From assembly GCA_900318085.1 (NCBI GenBank), contig ONJF01000024.1, positions 1-45,252 on the forward strand: 45,252 nucleotides of DNA, in the 5' to 3' direction. This DNA comes from an uncultured Bacteroidales bacterium. Lineage in GTDB: Bacteria > Bacteroidota > Bacteroidia > Bacteroidales > F082. Of this stretch, positions 7,825 to 16,834 are shown piece by piece (the stretch's first letter is position 1; every line of letters starts with the position of its first letter). The position numbers were made by a program, and so were the translations under genes. The notes beneath the pieces were generated by a model that ran no database searches, was not told the origin of the DNA, and saw only the letters and a program-made list of their open reading frames with translations.

Positions 7825-8412
7825 ATGAACAAGGTCAATTTGGAAATCGTAGGCCTGACCTATAGCGAATCCTCGACAGGAGCGTATGTCTTGATCCTGG
7901 GCGACAAGAACTCGCAACGCCGTCTGCCCATCGTCATCGGCAGCGCCGAAGCCGAGAGCATCGCCGTAGGCATCGACCACCAACGCAAAGGCCGTCCCCT
8001 CACCCACGACCTATTCTTGAGGTTTGCCAAGGAATTTGGCATCGAAATCATGGAGGTGGTCATCAACCGCTTCCGCGATGGTGTCTACTATGCCATGCTG
8101 GTGTGCAAGCAGGGCGACGACCTCACGATGATCGACGCGCGTCCTTCCGACGCCATCGCCATCGCCGTGCGGGCAGAATGCGAGATCTATGCCTACGAAA
8201 CCGTCATGGACGAAGCCGGCATCATCATGGATGACATGGAAAAGGAAGAGACCGAAGAACCCGCCGAGGCCCCTATTAATATAGGTAAGGCTCAAACCAG
8301 CCTCGACATGCTCGACTTGGACACTTTGGAGGAACTGCTTCAAGAAGCCATCGACAATGAGGACTACCAGAAAGCGGCGGAGATTAGGGATGAGATCAAT
8401 AGGAGGAAATGA
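7825..8412 (+). CDS. Bifunctional nuclease (DUF151/BFN) family protein with C-terminal UVR motif
   Basis: 195 residues. The BFN/DUF151 domain covers about 1-130 (LPIVIGSAEAESIAVGI, then LTHDLFLRF and DARPSDAIAIAVR, the conserved core). An acidic linker (about 135-150) leads to a UVR/UvrBC-type helical hairpin (about 160-195, ELLQEAIDNEDYQKAAEIRD). Plant homologues of this domain have been reported to have DNase/RNase activity; the bacterial role is unclear. The stop codon is embedded in the first word of a GAATGTG array that fills the gap to the nucleoside permease. Confidence 0.88.
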   Translation: MNKVNLEIVGLTYSESSTGAYVLILGDKNSQRRLPIVIGSAEAESIAVGIDHQRKGRPLTHDLFLRFAKEFGIEIMEVVINRFRDGVYYAMLVCKQGDDLTMIDARPSDAIAIAVRAECEIYAYETVMDEAGIIMDDMEKEETEEPAEAPINIGKAQTSLDMLDLDTLEELLQEAIDNEDYQKAAEIRDEINRRK

Positions 8413-8517
8413 GGAATGTGGAATGCTGAATGAGGAATGAGGAATGTGGAATGCTGAATGAGGAATGTGGAATGTGGAATGTAGAATGTGGAATGTAGAA
8501 TGTAGAATGAGGAGTGT
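8409..8517 (+). repeat. GAATG-word array
   Basis: About 109 bases made almost wholly of GAGGAATG, TGGAATG, CTGAATG and TAGAATG units. It starts at the stop codon of the preceding gene. Related words recur at 9926-9955, 11384-11425 and 44683-44728. Confidence 0.9.
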
Positions 8518-8566
8518 GGCTCATCTGTATTAATCCGCAGCGAAGCTGCAAAATTTCGACTCGAAA

Positions 8567-8650
8567 ACATCTGTAAAATCTGTGAAATCTGTAGTTAAAT
8601 AAAACCTTGAATCTTGAATCTTTGAATATTAAATCATTAAATCGACAAAT
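8567..8650 (+). repeat. AAATCTGT / TTGAATC word array
   Basis: Three AATCTGT units followed by TTGAATC units and TTAAATCATTAAATCG-type words, ending directly at the permease ATG. The last two word types also occur just before the M13 peptidase gene (44916-44946). Confidence 0.75.
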
Positions 8651-9922
8651 ATGAAAGCAATCAAATTCAGACTGATCGTGATGAACTTCCTCATCTTTGC
8701 GGTGTGGGGAGCTTATCTTTGCTCGTTGGGCATCTACCTGGGCCGTATCGGCATGGGTGCCAACATCGGTAAATTCTTCGCCATCCAAGGCATCGTCTCT
8801 CTCTTCATGCCCGCCTTGATGGGCATCGTGGCCGACCGTTGGATTCCCGCACAAAAGCTCTTGGGCATTTGCCACTTCTTGGCCGCTGTCTTCATGGCCC
8901 TAGCCGGCTATATGGGCATGAAATATGGTGCAGATGTCACCTTTGGACAGCTGTTCCCCTACTATGCCATCAGCGTGGCTTTCTTTATGCCGACCATCGC
9001 CTTAGGCAACTCGGTTTCATACAATGCCTTGAACCAAGCCGGACTCGACACTGTGAAGGCCTTCCCTCCTATCCGTGTATTCGGCACCATCGGCTTCATC
9101 CTCTCCATGTGGATTGTCAACTTCACGGGCTATAAGAACGGCTACGAGCAACTGTTTGTCTCCGCCGCATGGGGCATCATCTTGGCCATCTATGCCTTCA
9201 CCTTGCCGAACTGCCCCGTCAACAAGAATGTGGAGAGCAAGTCGTTCGTCGACACCTTCGGTCTGCGCGCCTTTGCCTTGTTCAAGGACGCCCGCATGGC
9301 TGTGTTCTTCATCTTCTCGTTCCTCTTGGGCATGTGCCTGCAGGTGACCAACGGCTTCGCCACGCCTTTCTTGGATGCTTTCGGCCAATCGCCAGAATAT
9401 GCCAATGCCTTCGCGGTGAAGAACAATGTTTTCCTTTCGTCCATCTCGCAAGTCTCTGAAACGCTATGCATCTTGCTCATCCCCTTCTTCCTGAAGAAAT
9501 TCGGCATCAAGAAGGTGATGCTCATCGCCTTTGGTGCTTGGGCCCTGCGTTTCTTCTTCCTCGGCGCTGGCAGCCCGACAGGCTTCGGCCTCGTGCTCTT
9601 CATCCTCTCGATGATCGTCTACGGCGTGGCCTTCGACTTCTTCAACATCAGCGGCTCGCTCTTCGTCGACCAAAACACCGACGAGAAGATCCGCAGCAGT
9701 GCGCAAGGCGTGTTCATGATGATGACCAACGGTCTCGGTGCCACCATCGGTTCGTTCTGCGCCCAGGCTGTCGTCAACCACTTCACCCTTGGCAAAGCAG
9801 ACTTCAACGAACTGATGACGGGCTGGTCGAACGCATGGTATGTGTTTGCCGCCTTCGCTCTTGTGGTGGGTATCCTGTTCGCCATCCTATTCAAATACAA
9901 ACACCAACCCGAACAGAAATAA
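8651..9922 (+). CDS. Nucleoside:H+ symporter-type MFS permease
   Basis: 423 residues, about 12 membrane segments, matching the length and N-terminal pattern of the nucleoside:H+ symporter (NupG/XapB) branch of MFS: KFRLIVMNFLIFAVWGAYL at the start, then a GIVADRWIPAQKLLG loop after the second segment (about 57-71). It probably brings nucleosides through the inner membrane. It is followed after 34 bases by thyA and then folA on the same strand with no terminator between, which fits a pyrimidine-nucleotide transcription unit. The exact substrate cannot be read from sequence. Confidence 0.85.
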   Translation: MKAIKFRLIVMNFLIFAVWGAYLCSLGIYLGRIGMGANIGKFFAIQGIVSLFMPALMGIVADRWIPAQKLLGICHFLAAVFMALAGYMGMKYGADVTFGQLFPYYAISVAFFMPTIALGNSVSYNALNQAGLDTVKAFPPIRVFGTIGFILSMWIVNFTGYKNGYEQLFVSAAWGIILAIYAFTLPNCPVNKNVESKSFVDTFGLRAFALFKDARMAVFFIFSFLLGMCLQVTNGFATPFLDAFGQSPEYANAFAVKNNVFLSSISQVSETLCILLIPFFLKKFGIKKVMLIAFGAWALRFFFLGAGSPTGFGLVLFILSMIVYGVAFDFFNISGSLFVDQNTDEKIRSSAQGVFMMMTNGLGATIGSFCAQAVVNHFTLGKADFNELMTGWSNAWYVFAAFALVVGILFAILFKYKHQPEQK

Positions 9923-9925
9923 TTC

Positions 9926-9955
9926 TTCATTCAGCATTCAACATTCAGCATTCTA
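9926..9955 (+). repeat. CATTCAGCATTCAACATT word array
   Basis: Complementary form of the GAATG words (CATTCAGC, CATTCAAC), filling almost the whole gap between the permease stop and the thyA ATG. Confidence 0.75.
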
Positions 9956-9956
9956 A

Positions 9957-10784
9957 ATGAAGCAATATCTAGACCTACTTCAATATATCCTTGACCACGG
10001 CCATCAGAAAGGCGACCGTACGGGAACGGGCACCATCAGCGTGTTCGGCTACCAGATGCGTTTCGACCTCTCTGAAGGCTTCCCTTTAGTCACGACGAAG
10101 AAGGTGCACCTGAAGAGCATCATCCACGAGTTGTTGTGGCTGTTGAGTGGCGATACCAACATCAAGTATTTGCACGACAACAAGGTCAGCATCTGGGACG
10201 AATGGGCCGACCCCAACGGTGACCTGGGTCCCGTCTACGGTGCCCAATGGCGTAATTGGAACAATGAGGGCATCGACCAGATTGCCGAGGTGGTGAAGAG
10301 CATCAAGGAGAACCCGAACAGCCGCCGGCATATCGTCACGGCATGGAATCCGAGTGTGCTCCCCGACGAACATGAGAAGAACTTCGCCGCCAATGTTGCG
10401 GCAGGCAAGGCGGCCCTCCCACCCTGCCATGCCTTCTTTCAGTTCTATGTGGCCGACGGCAAGCTGTCGTGCCAACTCTACCAACGCAGCGCCGATGTTT
10501 TTCTCGGCGTGCCGTTCAACATTGCCTCCTATGCCCTCCTCACCATGATGATGGCACAGGTGTGTGGGCTTCAGCCTGGCGACTTCGTCCACACCTTTGG
10601 TGACGTGCATATCTACAACAACCTCATCGAGCAGGTGAAGACACAGCTGCAGCGCACACCACGTCCCCTGCCCACGATGAAAATAAATCCAGAGGTGAAA
10701 GACATCTTTGGCTTCAAATTTGATGACTTCACATTAGAGAACTACGACCCGTGGCCTGCCATTAAGGGTGAGGTTTCGGTGTGA
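9957..10784 (+). CDS. thyA: Thymidylate synthase
   Basis: 275 residues. It converts dUMP plus 5,10-methylene-tetrahydrofolate to dTMP and dihydrofolate. The nucleophile is Cys157 in [22 protein letters not shown] (21-31) is the flexible phosphate-binding Arg loop; [20 protein letters not shown] and [11 protein letters not shown] are the folate and dUMP sites; the C-terminus is IKGEVSV, near the usual IAAPVAI-type end. Compared with the 264-residue E. coli enzyme there is a short insertion before the Cys (about 139-152, [14 protein letters not shown]), also seen in some other lineages. folA follows. Confidence 0.97.
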   Translation: MKQYLDLLQYILDHGHQKGDRTGTGTISVFGYQMRFDLSEGFPLVTTKKVHLKSIIHELLWLLSGDTNIKYLHDNKVSIWDEWADPNGDLGPVYGAQWRNWNNEGIDQIAEVVKSIKENPNSRRHIVTAWNPSVLPDEHEKNFAANVAAGKAALPPCHAFFQFYVADGKLSCQLYQRSADVFLGVPFNIASYALLTMMMAQVCGLQPGDFVHTFGDVHIYNNLIEQVKTQLQRTPRPLPTMKINPEVKDIFGFKFDDFTLENYDPWPAIKGEVSV

Positions 10785-10795
10785 GAATCCGACCA

Positions 10796-10833
10796 GCCGT
10801 CAGGAGATTGCGGGTCAAGCCCGCAATGACGGC
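10796..10833 (+). repeat. Palindromic dispersed repeat (GCCGTCA...TGACGGC)
   Basis: Stem GCCGTCA/TGACGGC outside and ATTGCGGG/CCCGCAAT inside, with a TCAAG centre. The inner part (ATTGCGGGTCAAGCCCGCAA) is, to my knowledge, a short palindrome found between genes in many unrelated bacteria. Confidence 0.8.
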
Positions 10834-10851
10834 TTCCGGCTAAAACAACAT

Positions 10852-10885
10852 AACTGAACAACTGACAACTGAACAACTGACAACT
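10852..10885 (+). repeat. AACTGAAC/AACTGAC tandem words
   Basis: AACTGAAC and AACTGAC alternate twice over 34 bases, ending three bases before the folA ATG, so the array occupies the ribosome-approach region. Confidence 0.9.
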
Positions 10886-10888
10886 AAT

Positions 10889-11389
10889 ATGACAATATCC
10901 ATCATCGTCGCCATGGCCGCCAACCGCGCCATCGGCATCAACAACCAGCTCATCTGGCACAACAGCAACGACCTGAAGCACTTCAAGAAGGTGACCTCAG
11001 GACATTGTGTCATCATGGGCCACAACACATGGCTCTCGTTGCCAGGACAGAAGGCTTTGCCTAACCGTCGCAACATCGTCATCTCCGATCGTCTCGACGA
11101 GGCCCCCGAAGGCTATGAACTCGCCACTTCCATCCCACAAGCCATCGAGATGGCGCAGAACGAAGACGAAGTCTTCATCATGGGCGGCGGCAGCATCTAC
11201 GAGCAGTTCCTGCCCAAGGCCGACCGTCTCTACCTGACCCGCCTCGACAAGGAGTTTGAGGCCGACACCTTCTTCCCCTACATCAATTTCGACGAATGGG
11301 ATCTGGTAGACCTTGAGGTCATCGACGACGACCCGCAAGTCGACTACAGCTACCGCTTCGAGATTTGGGAGAGAAAGGATGAGGAATGA
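10889..11389 (+). CDS. folA: Dihydrofolate reductase
   Basis: 166 residues. It reduces dihydrofolate with NADPH, regenerating the cofactor that ThyA oxidises. The N-terminal strand MTISIIVAMAANRAIGINNQ is typical; the catalytic acid is Asp28 in WHNSNDLKHFKK (family consensus WHLPxDLxxFK, so LP is replaced by NS); VIMGHNTWLSLP and VFIMGGGSIYEQFLP bind NADPH; the usual end DYSYRFEIWERK is present. It is in operon context with thyA, 104 bases downstream. Confidence 0.96.
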   Translation: MTISIIVAMAANRAIGINNQLIWHNSNDLKHFKKVTSGHCVIMGHNTWLSLPGQKALPNRRNIVISDRLDEAPEGYELATSIPQAIEMAQNEDEVFIMGGGSIYEQFLPKADRLYLTRLDKEFEADTFFPYINFDEWDLVDLEVIDDDPQVDYSYRFEIWERKDEE

Positions 11390-11395
11390 ACAATA

Positions 11396-11425
11396 AATGC
11401 GGAATGAACTTCATCATTCCGCATT
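11396..11425 (+). repeat. Small hairpin of GGAATGA words
   Basis: AATGCGGAATGA / TCATTCCGCATT, a perfect 12-bp stem with a 6-base loop, 7 bases after the folA stop. It is part of a GAATG word patch. Confidence 0.8.
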
Positions 11426-11444
11426 ATTAGCAGCGTAAAAAAAG

Positions 11445-11477
11445 AAAAACGGTTGCCTCGACGAGGCAACCGTTTTT
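11445..11477. terminator. Bidirectional terminator between folA and the first C10 protease gene
   Basis: AAAAACGGTTGCCTCG pairs perfectly with CGAGGCAACCGTTTTT, flanked by A and T runs on both sides. The converging folA and protease genes end here. Confidence 0.93.
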
Positions 11478-11496
11478 ACTTTACATAGACATCGGC

Positions 11497-14067
11497 TTAT
11501 CTAATGACCGTGATGCGCTTGGTCACTTCGCCGTTGGCAGTAGCCACGCGAACCATGTAGATGCCCGTCTCAACATTCAGGTCGATGTCGACCGATTCAG
11601 CCTGGGTGCTCATTTCATACACCTTCTGACCCATCGTGTTGAAGACCGTCACATGGCTCAAGCCTTCAGCTTCGATGGTGAAGCGGCTTGTGGTAGGATT
11701 GGGGAACACGGCCACGTTGCTGGCTTCCACTTCGTTGATGCCGTCAGTGTAATAAGGGGCATGCAGATAGAAACGATTGTGGTCATAGATCCAGTAAGCG
11801 GGAGCGGAGGTGCAGTCGAGGTCGCCATAGTAGGCATACAACTTATAGTAATAGTCTCCGTCCTGATTGGCAGAATTGTCGGTGTAGCTGGTAGCATTAG
11901 CACCAAGTTGCTTCACTCTTTCGTAGACGCCGTCTTCACCGAATTTTCTATAGACATAGTAACCCGAAAGGCCGTCTGAAGGTTCAGGGCGTTCCCACTT
12001 CACCTTGATCTTGTTGGTATTCGTATACTCCAGGTCGATGTTGGTGGGAGCATAGCAGACGCCTGAAGTGGCACACGACTCATTGGAGTACATGCCGTTT
12101 TCACCGCCATCATACATATAACCTACATAGTAGCAGTGACCGCCTTGGGGAGCATTCTCATCAACGAAGGAAGTGCCGCTGGGGATGAGGCGATGAAGAA
12201 CGCCGTCGCGATACACCGTATAGCCATAGCCGTCTTCTCTGATGCCGTCCCACGACACATTGATGTTGTTGGGGTTGTCTGCGTCAACGAGGGCCACCAA
12301 ATTGGAAGGAACACCATCGCCAACGGTTTGACCGCAGCTGTTGTTGGTCTCGAAGAAGATGCCTTCTGCCAAGTTAGCGGAACTGCCCGTATAGGTATAG
12401 ACAGTGGCGTTTTGCGAATCCTTGATGTTGAAGCTCATGTTGAAAGGCTCGCCATAGGTCTGGGCCGACCAACCGAACGACACATGGCCAAGAGGCATGT
12501 CGACAGAGATGGACTGGACGCTCGAGCTGGTCGTCGTGATTTGTGCAATGTCATTGCCAGAAGCATTATAGACATGGATCATACCACCACGGAAACCGTT
12601 CATAGCGGCTTGGGAGATATTCACCGTCCAACCGCAAGTGGGACCGAAGCTAATGTTCGTCTTATAGGCAATCTTACCATGGGCGTCTTGGCAAACGGCA
12701 TACACCATGTAATCGAAAGCATCGAAACGCGGGACGCGGTCATCGACGAAGGTCATCGTGGCACCAGGAGTGACATTGTTCTCGGTGTGAATGATTTCGT
12801 TGCCACGGCAAACCACGATCTGGTCGATAATCGTAAGGTTAGTGTTGTTCAAAGTCTTGGTAGGATTGACCCATGAAAGCGTGGCCTTCAATTCGTTGTT
12901 GGCGGCAGGAGTCACCGTGAAGTTGGTAGGAGCCTGGGCCGTTGCGTTATACACTGCGGTAGGAACGAAGTTGAAGATGGCACCGTCGCTCGAGTTGTAT
13001 TCGATTTGGTCGAAATCAAAGTAACCGTCACCAGAACCGCTCCAGCCCCAGTTGTAGTGGAACAGGCCACTGTCGTCATAGCCGTCGCACACGAAAGCGT
13101 GGCCGCCTTCAGGTCCTTGACCGGAATAATAAACGGGCCAGCCCATGTCGAACGACTCCTTCAGCATCTGTGCCCAGTTGGCATAGGTGTAGCTATCCCT
13201 GCTTCTAAAAGTAGCTTGGTTGGAGTAGCTAAAATATTGGATAATTCTGGAGGGCACATCCTGCGAATAGGCGCCGCTACCGTCGATGGCATAGTGCATG
13301 TCAACAGCGATACCGCAGTGATACATCAGCAGAGCCACAGCTTCAATTTCCTCTTGAGGAGAGTTGTTTCTCAACTTTAAAGGCATTTTATCCCATTCAT
13401 AGGTAGTCTCACCGAAATTGGCCGACAGAGGACCAAAGCCAGAGTTGTAGTTGGTATGGCTACCCGTGCCTTGCAGCGGATGGTTCCAATACTTCATCAT
13501 CTGGCTCATTGCGGTGGCAACGCAACCGGCATAAACGCGGCCGCCAGGGCCACCAGCGGCTTGAGGGCAATAATAGTTGTAAGGTGAGCCCTGATCCCAC
13601 TGGGTCTGCACGAGATTGAATTGCTCGCGACCGCCATTGCGCGACATCAAGGCACCCGAGTTCATCACGCTCTGCCATTCGGCAGCCACTTCGGGAACAG
13701 CGACACCCGTGTTTCTTCCCGAACGTCCGGCGATCAACTCATTGAGCATATAACCCAACTCGGGGTTAATGTTTTCAGCATCGAAATTGTGATTATCGGA
13801 ATAACCGACAATAGGACGATAGAAGTCGTCAGCCGAGACCATAACAAAGCCATGGTCACCGACATTGAACACATAGAAACAAGCCTCGCCACGAGTGGAG
13901 GAGCCAGTATAGACCAAGGTGAGGTCTTGGCTTTGGCGCGACTGTTCGAAGTTGGTCTGGACAAACTGCTGTCCAACGAACTTGGCTTGGCTCACGCTGA
14001 CCGGATTGGCATACACCATCCCGATACCGAGAACCAAAGCGAGTAAACTCATTAAATACTTCTTCAT
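11497..14067 (-). CDS. C10 (streptopain-family) cysteine protease with T9SS sorting domain, copy 1
   Basis: 856 residues from the ATG at 14067, where a signal peptide starts (MKKYLMSLLALVLGIGMVYA); the frame is open for 19 more codons but these overlap the -7 element. Residues 21-115 look like the inhibitory Spi prodomain. The catalytic Cys is 182 in AGCVATAMSQMMKYW, the catalytic His is 323 in GGHAFVCDGY, and FHYNWGW (336-342) holds the supporting Asn/Trp. A fibronectin-like region, a jelly-roll-like module (about 500-600), further FnIII-like domains and the T9SS type A tail follow (VAVFPNPTTSRFTIEAEG to KRITVIR). It is expected to be exported by Sec, passed out by T9SS and matured by prodomain removal. 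Closest in sequence to copy 2. Confidence 0.93.
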   Translation of the reverse strand: MKKYLMSLLALVLGIGMVYANPVSVSQAKFVGQQFVQTNFEQSRQSQDLTLVYTGSSTRGEACFYVFNVGDHGFVMVSADDFYRPIVGYSDNHNFDAENINPELGYMLNELIAGRSGRNTGVAVPEVAAEWQSVMNSGALMSRNGGREQFNLVQTQWDQGSPYNYYCPQAAGGPGGRVYAGCVATAMSQMMKYWNHPLQGTGSHTNYNSGFGPLSANFGETTYEWDKMPLKLRNNSPQEEIEAVALLMYHCGIAVDMHYAIDGSGAYSQDVPSRIIQYFSYSNQATFRSRDSYTYANWAQMLKESFDMGWPVYYSGQGPEGGHAFVCDGYDDSGLFHYNWGWSGSGDGYFDFDQIEYNSSDGAIFNFVPTAVYNATAQAPTNFTVTPAANNELKATLSWVNPTKTLNNTNLTIIDQIVVCRGNEIIHTENNVTPGATMTFVDDRVPRFDAFDYMVYAVCQDAHGKIAYKTNISFGPTCGWTVNISQAAMNGFRGGMIHVYNASGNDIAQITTTSSSVQSISVDMPLGHVSFGWSAQTYGEPFNMSFNIKDSQNATVYTYTGSSANLAEGIFFETNNSCGQTVGDGVPSNLVALVDADNPNNINVSWDGIREDGYGYTVYRDGVLHRLIPSGTSFVDENAPQGGHCYYVGYMYDGGENGMYSNESCATSGVCYAPTNIDLEYTNTNKIKVKWERPEPSDGLSGYYVYRKFGEDGVYERVKQLGANATSYTDNSANQDGDYYYKLYAYYGDLDCTSAPAYWIYDHNRFYLHAPYYTDGINEVEASNVAVFPNPTTSRFTIEAEGLSHVTVFNTMGQKVYEMSTQAESVDIDLNVETGIYMVRVATANGEVTKRITVIR

Positions 14068-14111
14068 TTTTGTTGAGATTAAGATTAGATTCTGTTTAGT
14101 GTTTAAGGGTG

Positions 14112-14119
14112 CAAATATA
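14112..14119 (-). promoter_or_regulatory. -7 element for C10 protease copy 1
   Basis: TATATTTG on the minus strand, 45 bases before the ATG at 14067, within the 108-base gap after copy 2. Confidence 0.6.
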
Positions 14120-14175
14120 TACAAAATCCAATAAACCCATGCTTCTTTTGTTCATATTGTTGAAAAAATACTCCA

Positions 14176-16743
14176 TCAATGGACAATGGAAACACGGCGG
14201 ATGAACCATCCGCTTTGGGTTTGCACCTTCACGAAATAGAGGCCTTCCGTCCAATCCGACACATTGAGCGTCAGGTTATTGGATTCAGTTTCCTGCTGAT
14301 ACACCAATTGTCCGAGCACATCATAGACCTCCATGTGAGTCATCCCTTCAGCCTCAAGGCTCAAACTTTGTTGCGCCGGATTAGGATACAGCTTAAGTGC
14401 AGAGGCTTGGTTTTCGTCAACCTCGGTGGGCGAATAGTACACCTTCAAGTAGAACTTGGTAGGATCGTCCTTGAGGGATGCCGGTGCGGAGGTGCAGTCA
14501 ATGCCGCCATAATAGGCATAAAGACGGTAATAGTAGTCGCCCTGCACATTGGCCGTGTTGTCGGTGTAGACAGTCGCTGAAGCGCCAAGTTGCTTGATCT
14601 TTTCATAGGTACCCTCTTCACCGAATTTTCTGTAAAGATAGTAGCCCGAAAGGCCCGCGCTCACCTCGGGTCTGGTCCACGAGAGCTTGATCTTATAGTT
14701 CTCGCCCACATATTCATAGTCAAAGTCGGAGGCACCCATACAATCGCCTGCCGAGGCGCAGGTCTCGTTGGAGTGTTCTGTCTCGCCACCGAGGCCCAAG
14801 GCCGTGACCGTGTAACAATGGCCTGCCGTAAGGTCTTCATCGACATACATGCGCGACTCACCACCAATGACCATGGCGATACGCTGTTCGTCACGGTACA
14901 CGAGATAGCCATATTCTGGCTCATCGCCCGACATCTCCCAGGTAAGGGTAGCATCACCCGCTTCCGTAGCAGCCCTCAAATTGTAGGGCGCCTGCACATT
15001 CAACTCGTTACCACAACCATTATTGGCTTCGAGGAGGATGCCTTCCGTCAAACCAGAGGTGTTGCCTTGATAGGTGTACATGGTGTTGTTTTCCGAGTCC
15101 TTGATGATGATCGTGACATTGTTCACATTGTTACGAGGTCTTGACCAGCCAAAGCTGACCTGACCCACAGGAACGGCAAATTCTACACTCTGCGGCGAGG
15201 AGTTCGTCGTCGTCAAACGGCAGATTTCCTTGCCCGTGCCACTATAGAGGATGACATAGCCGCCGTTCCACCCTTGGAAGGCAGACGACTGCATGATGAT
15301 ATTCCAATTGCATGTGGGGCTAACGAGCACCTTCTCGGCCACTGCCGAAGCGCCACGCTGTCCGTTGACCACAGCATACACGGCATAGTCGAACACATCG
15401 TAATAAGGGACGGTCTCGTCGACGATGCTCATTTCAGCACCTGGGGTCGGGTTGTCTTCCGTATAGACCACCTGGCCATTGCGTTCCACCACGATCTGGT
15501 CGATGGCAGCGAGGTTTTGGTTGGTCAATGTTATCATCGGGTTTTTCCATGTGAGAGCCGCCGAGAGCGTGCCATCGGTGGAGGGCACCACATTCAAATC
15601 GGTAGGCATATTGGGCGTGGCGGCATAGATTTCGGCCGGAACATAGTTGTAGATGACGCTCTCGCCTTCGGCGTAGCCATGCTCGTCGATGTTGAACCAT
15701 CCGTCGCTGCTACCGCTCCATCCCCAGTTGAAGTGCACCATATCGTTGTCATTGTAACCGTCTAGCACATAGGCATGGCCGCCTCCGCGATGCACCATAG
15801 GCCAGTTCATATCGATGGCCTTGATGATGAGCTGCATATATTCCTCATGGGTGTATTCCTCACGATAGAGGTTGGCCATCTGATCCGTATAGAAGAAATA
15901 GGCGGGCATCGTCTGGCAAAGCAAACCGGTAACCGCACCGCTGCTTGAAGGACGATAGTTCATGTCCACGCTGACACCCGCATGGTAGATCAGCAGGGCC
16001 ACGGCCTCAATCTGCTCGATGGGAGAGCTGGACGAGATGGAGTTGGGCATATTGGCCCAGTCGTAGGTGGTCTCGCCAAAGTTAGCCGTCAGCGGGCCGT
16101 ATTCCGGATGATCCTCGGGATAGTAGGTGTGGCTTCCCTGCCCTTGTATCGGATAGCTCCAATAGCGCATCAGCTGGGCGGCGGCAGTAGCCACACAACC
16201 CGCATAGCAGTGTCCGCCAGGACCGCCAGCGCCTTCTGGGCAAAAGTAGTTGTAGGGATAGTTCTGGTTCCATTTGGTCTCCACGAGGTATTCATCTTCC
16301 CTACCCCCATGGCGCGACACCATGCGACCTGTCTTTTCCAGCATCGCCCAATCGGCGGCGACAGCAGGTTGGGCGGCAGGGGCCGCGGCAGCCTCCATCA
16401 CCCCTTGACGAACGCCTTCGAGATAGTCAACCAAGGCGGGTGCCATGTCGTCGGGTTCAAAGATGCCTTCTTCGGAATAGCCGATGACGGGACGGTAGTG
16501 GTCGTCGCCCGCGATGATGACGAACCCCGTATCGCCTATGTTGAACACATAATAGCAGGCTTCACCCCTATCGGAGAAGGCGGTATACACCAAGTTAAGG
16601 TCAGAGCTCTGGCGTGAGAACTCGAAGTTGGATGCGGCAAAGGACTGCCCCAAGCGTCTTGCGGTCTCTTGGCCAACCGGATTGGCGTGCATGGAAAGGC
16701 ATGCTACGACCAATGCCAACAAAGTGAGAATGTGTTTTTTCAT
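14176..16743 (-). CDS. C10 cysteine protease with T9SS sorting domain, copy 2
   Basis: 855 residues. Signal peptide MKKHILTLLALVVACLSMHA, then the Spi prodomain (about 21-110). Catalytic Cys183 (YAGCVATAAAQLMRYW) and His323 (GGHAYVLDGY), with VHFNWGWSG after it. The middle has a module with FQGWNGGYVILYSG and NNTMYTYQGNTSGLTEG, shared in shortened form with the other copies, then two FnIII-like domains and the T9SS tail (LKLYPNPAQQSLSLEAEG to RRVSIVH). The prodomain-catalytic linker carries an Ala/Pro-rich stretch (about 117-130) absent from the others. It has its own -7 element, and a terminator lies between it and copy 3. Confidence 0.93.
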   Translation of the reverse strand: MKKHILTLLALVVACLSMHANPVGQETARRLGQSFAASNFEFSRQSSDLNLVYTAFSDRGEACYYVFNIGDTGFVIIAGDDHYRPVIGYSEEGIFEPDDMAPALVDYLEGVRQGVMEAAAAPAAQPAVAADWAMLEKTGRMVSRHGGREDEYLVETKWNQNYPYNYFCPEGAGGPGGHCYAGCVATAAAQLMRYWSYPIQGQGSHTYYPEDHPEYGPLTANFGETTYDWANMPNSISSSSPIEQIEAVALLIYHAGVSVDMNYRPSSSGAVTGLLCQTMPAYFFYTDQMANLYREEYTHEEYMQLIIKAIDMNWPMVHRGGGHAYVLDGYNDNDMVHFNWGWSGSSDGWFNIDEHGYAEGESVIYNYVPAEIYAATPNMPTDLNVVPSTDGTLSAALTWKNPMITLTNQNLAAIDQIVVERNGQVVYTEDNPTPGAEMSIVDETVPYYDVFDYAVYAVVNGQRGASAVAEKVLVSPTCNWNIIMQSSAFQGWNGGYVILYSGTGKEICRLTTTNSSPQSVEFAVPVGQVSFGWSRPRNNVNNVTIIIKDSENNTMYTYQGNTSGLTEGILLEANNGCGNELNVQAPYNLRAATEAGDATLTWEMSGDEPEYGYLVYRDEQRIAMVIGGESRMYVDEDLTAGHCYTVTALGLGGETEHSNETCASAGDCMGASDFDYEYVGENYKIKLSWTRPEVSAGLSGYYLYRKFGEEGTYEKIKQLGASATVYTDNTANVQGDYYYRLYAYYGGIDCTSAPASLKDDPTKFYLKVYYSPTEVDENQASALKLYPNPAQQSLSLEAEGMTHMEVYDVLGQLVYQQETESNNLTLNVSDWTEGLYFVKVQTQSGWFIRRVSIVH

Positions 16744-16769
16744 CGTATTGAATTTGTCAGATTAAGCCG

Positions 16770-16777
16770 CAAATATA
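16770..16777 (-). promoter_or_regulatory. -7 element for C10 protease copy 2
   Basis: TATATTTG on the minus strand, 27 bases before the ATG, immediately after the copy 3 terminator. Confidence 0.65.
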
Positions 16778-16782
16778 CAAAA

Positions 16783-16810
16783 AAAAGGAAACACGCATGT
16801 GTTTCCTTTT
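16783..16810. terminator. Terminator after C10 protease copy 3
   Basis: AAAAGGAAACAC, GCAT loop, GTGTTTCCTTTT: a perfect 12-bp stem with flanking A and T runs, 24 bases past the stop of copy 3. Confidence 0.9.
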
Positions 16811-16834
16811 CATTTTCAATGTCTTTGGAGTACA

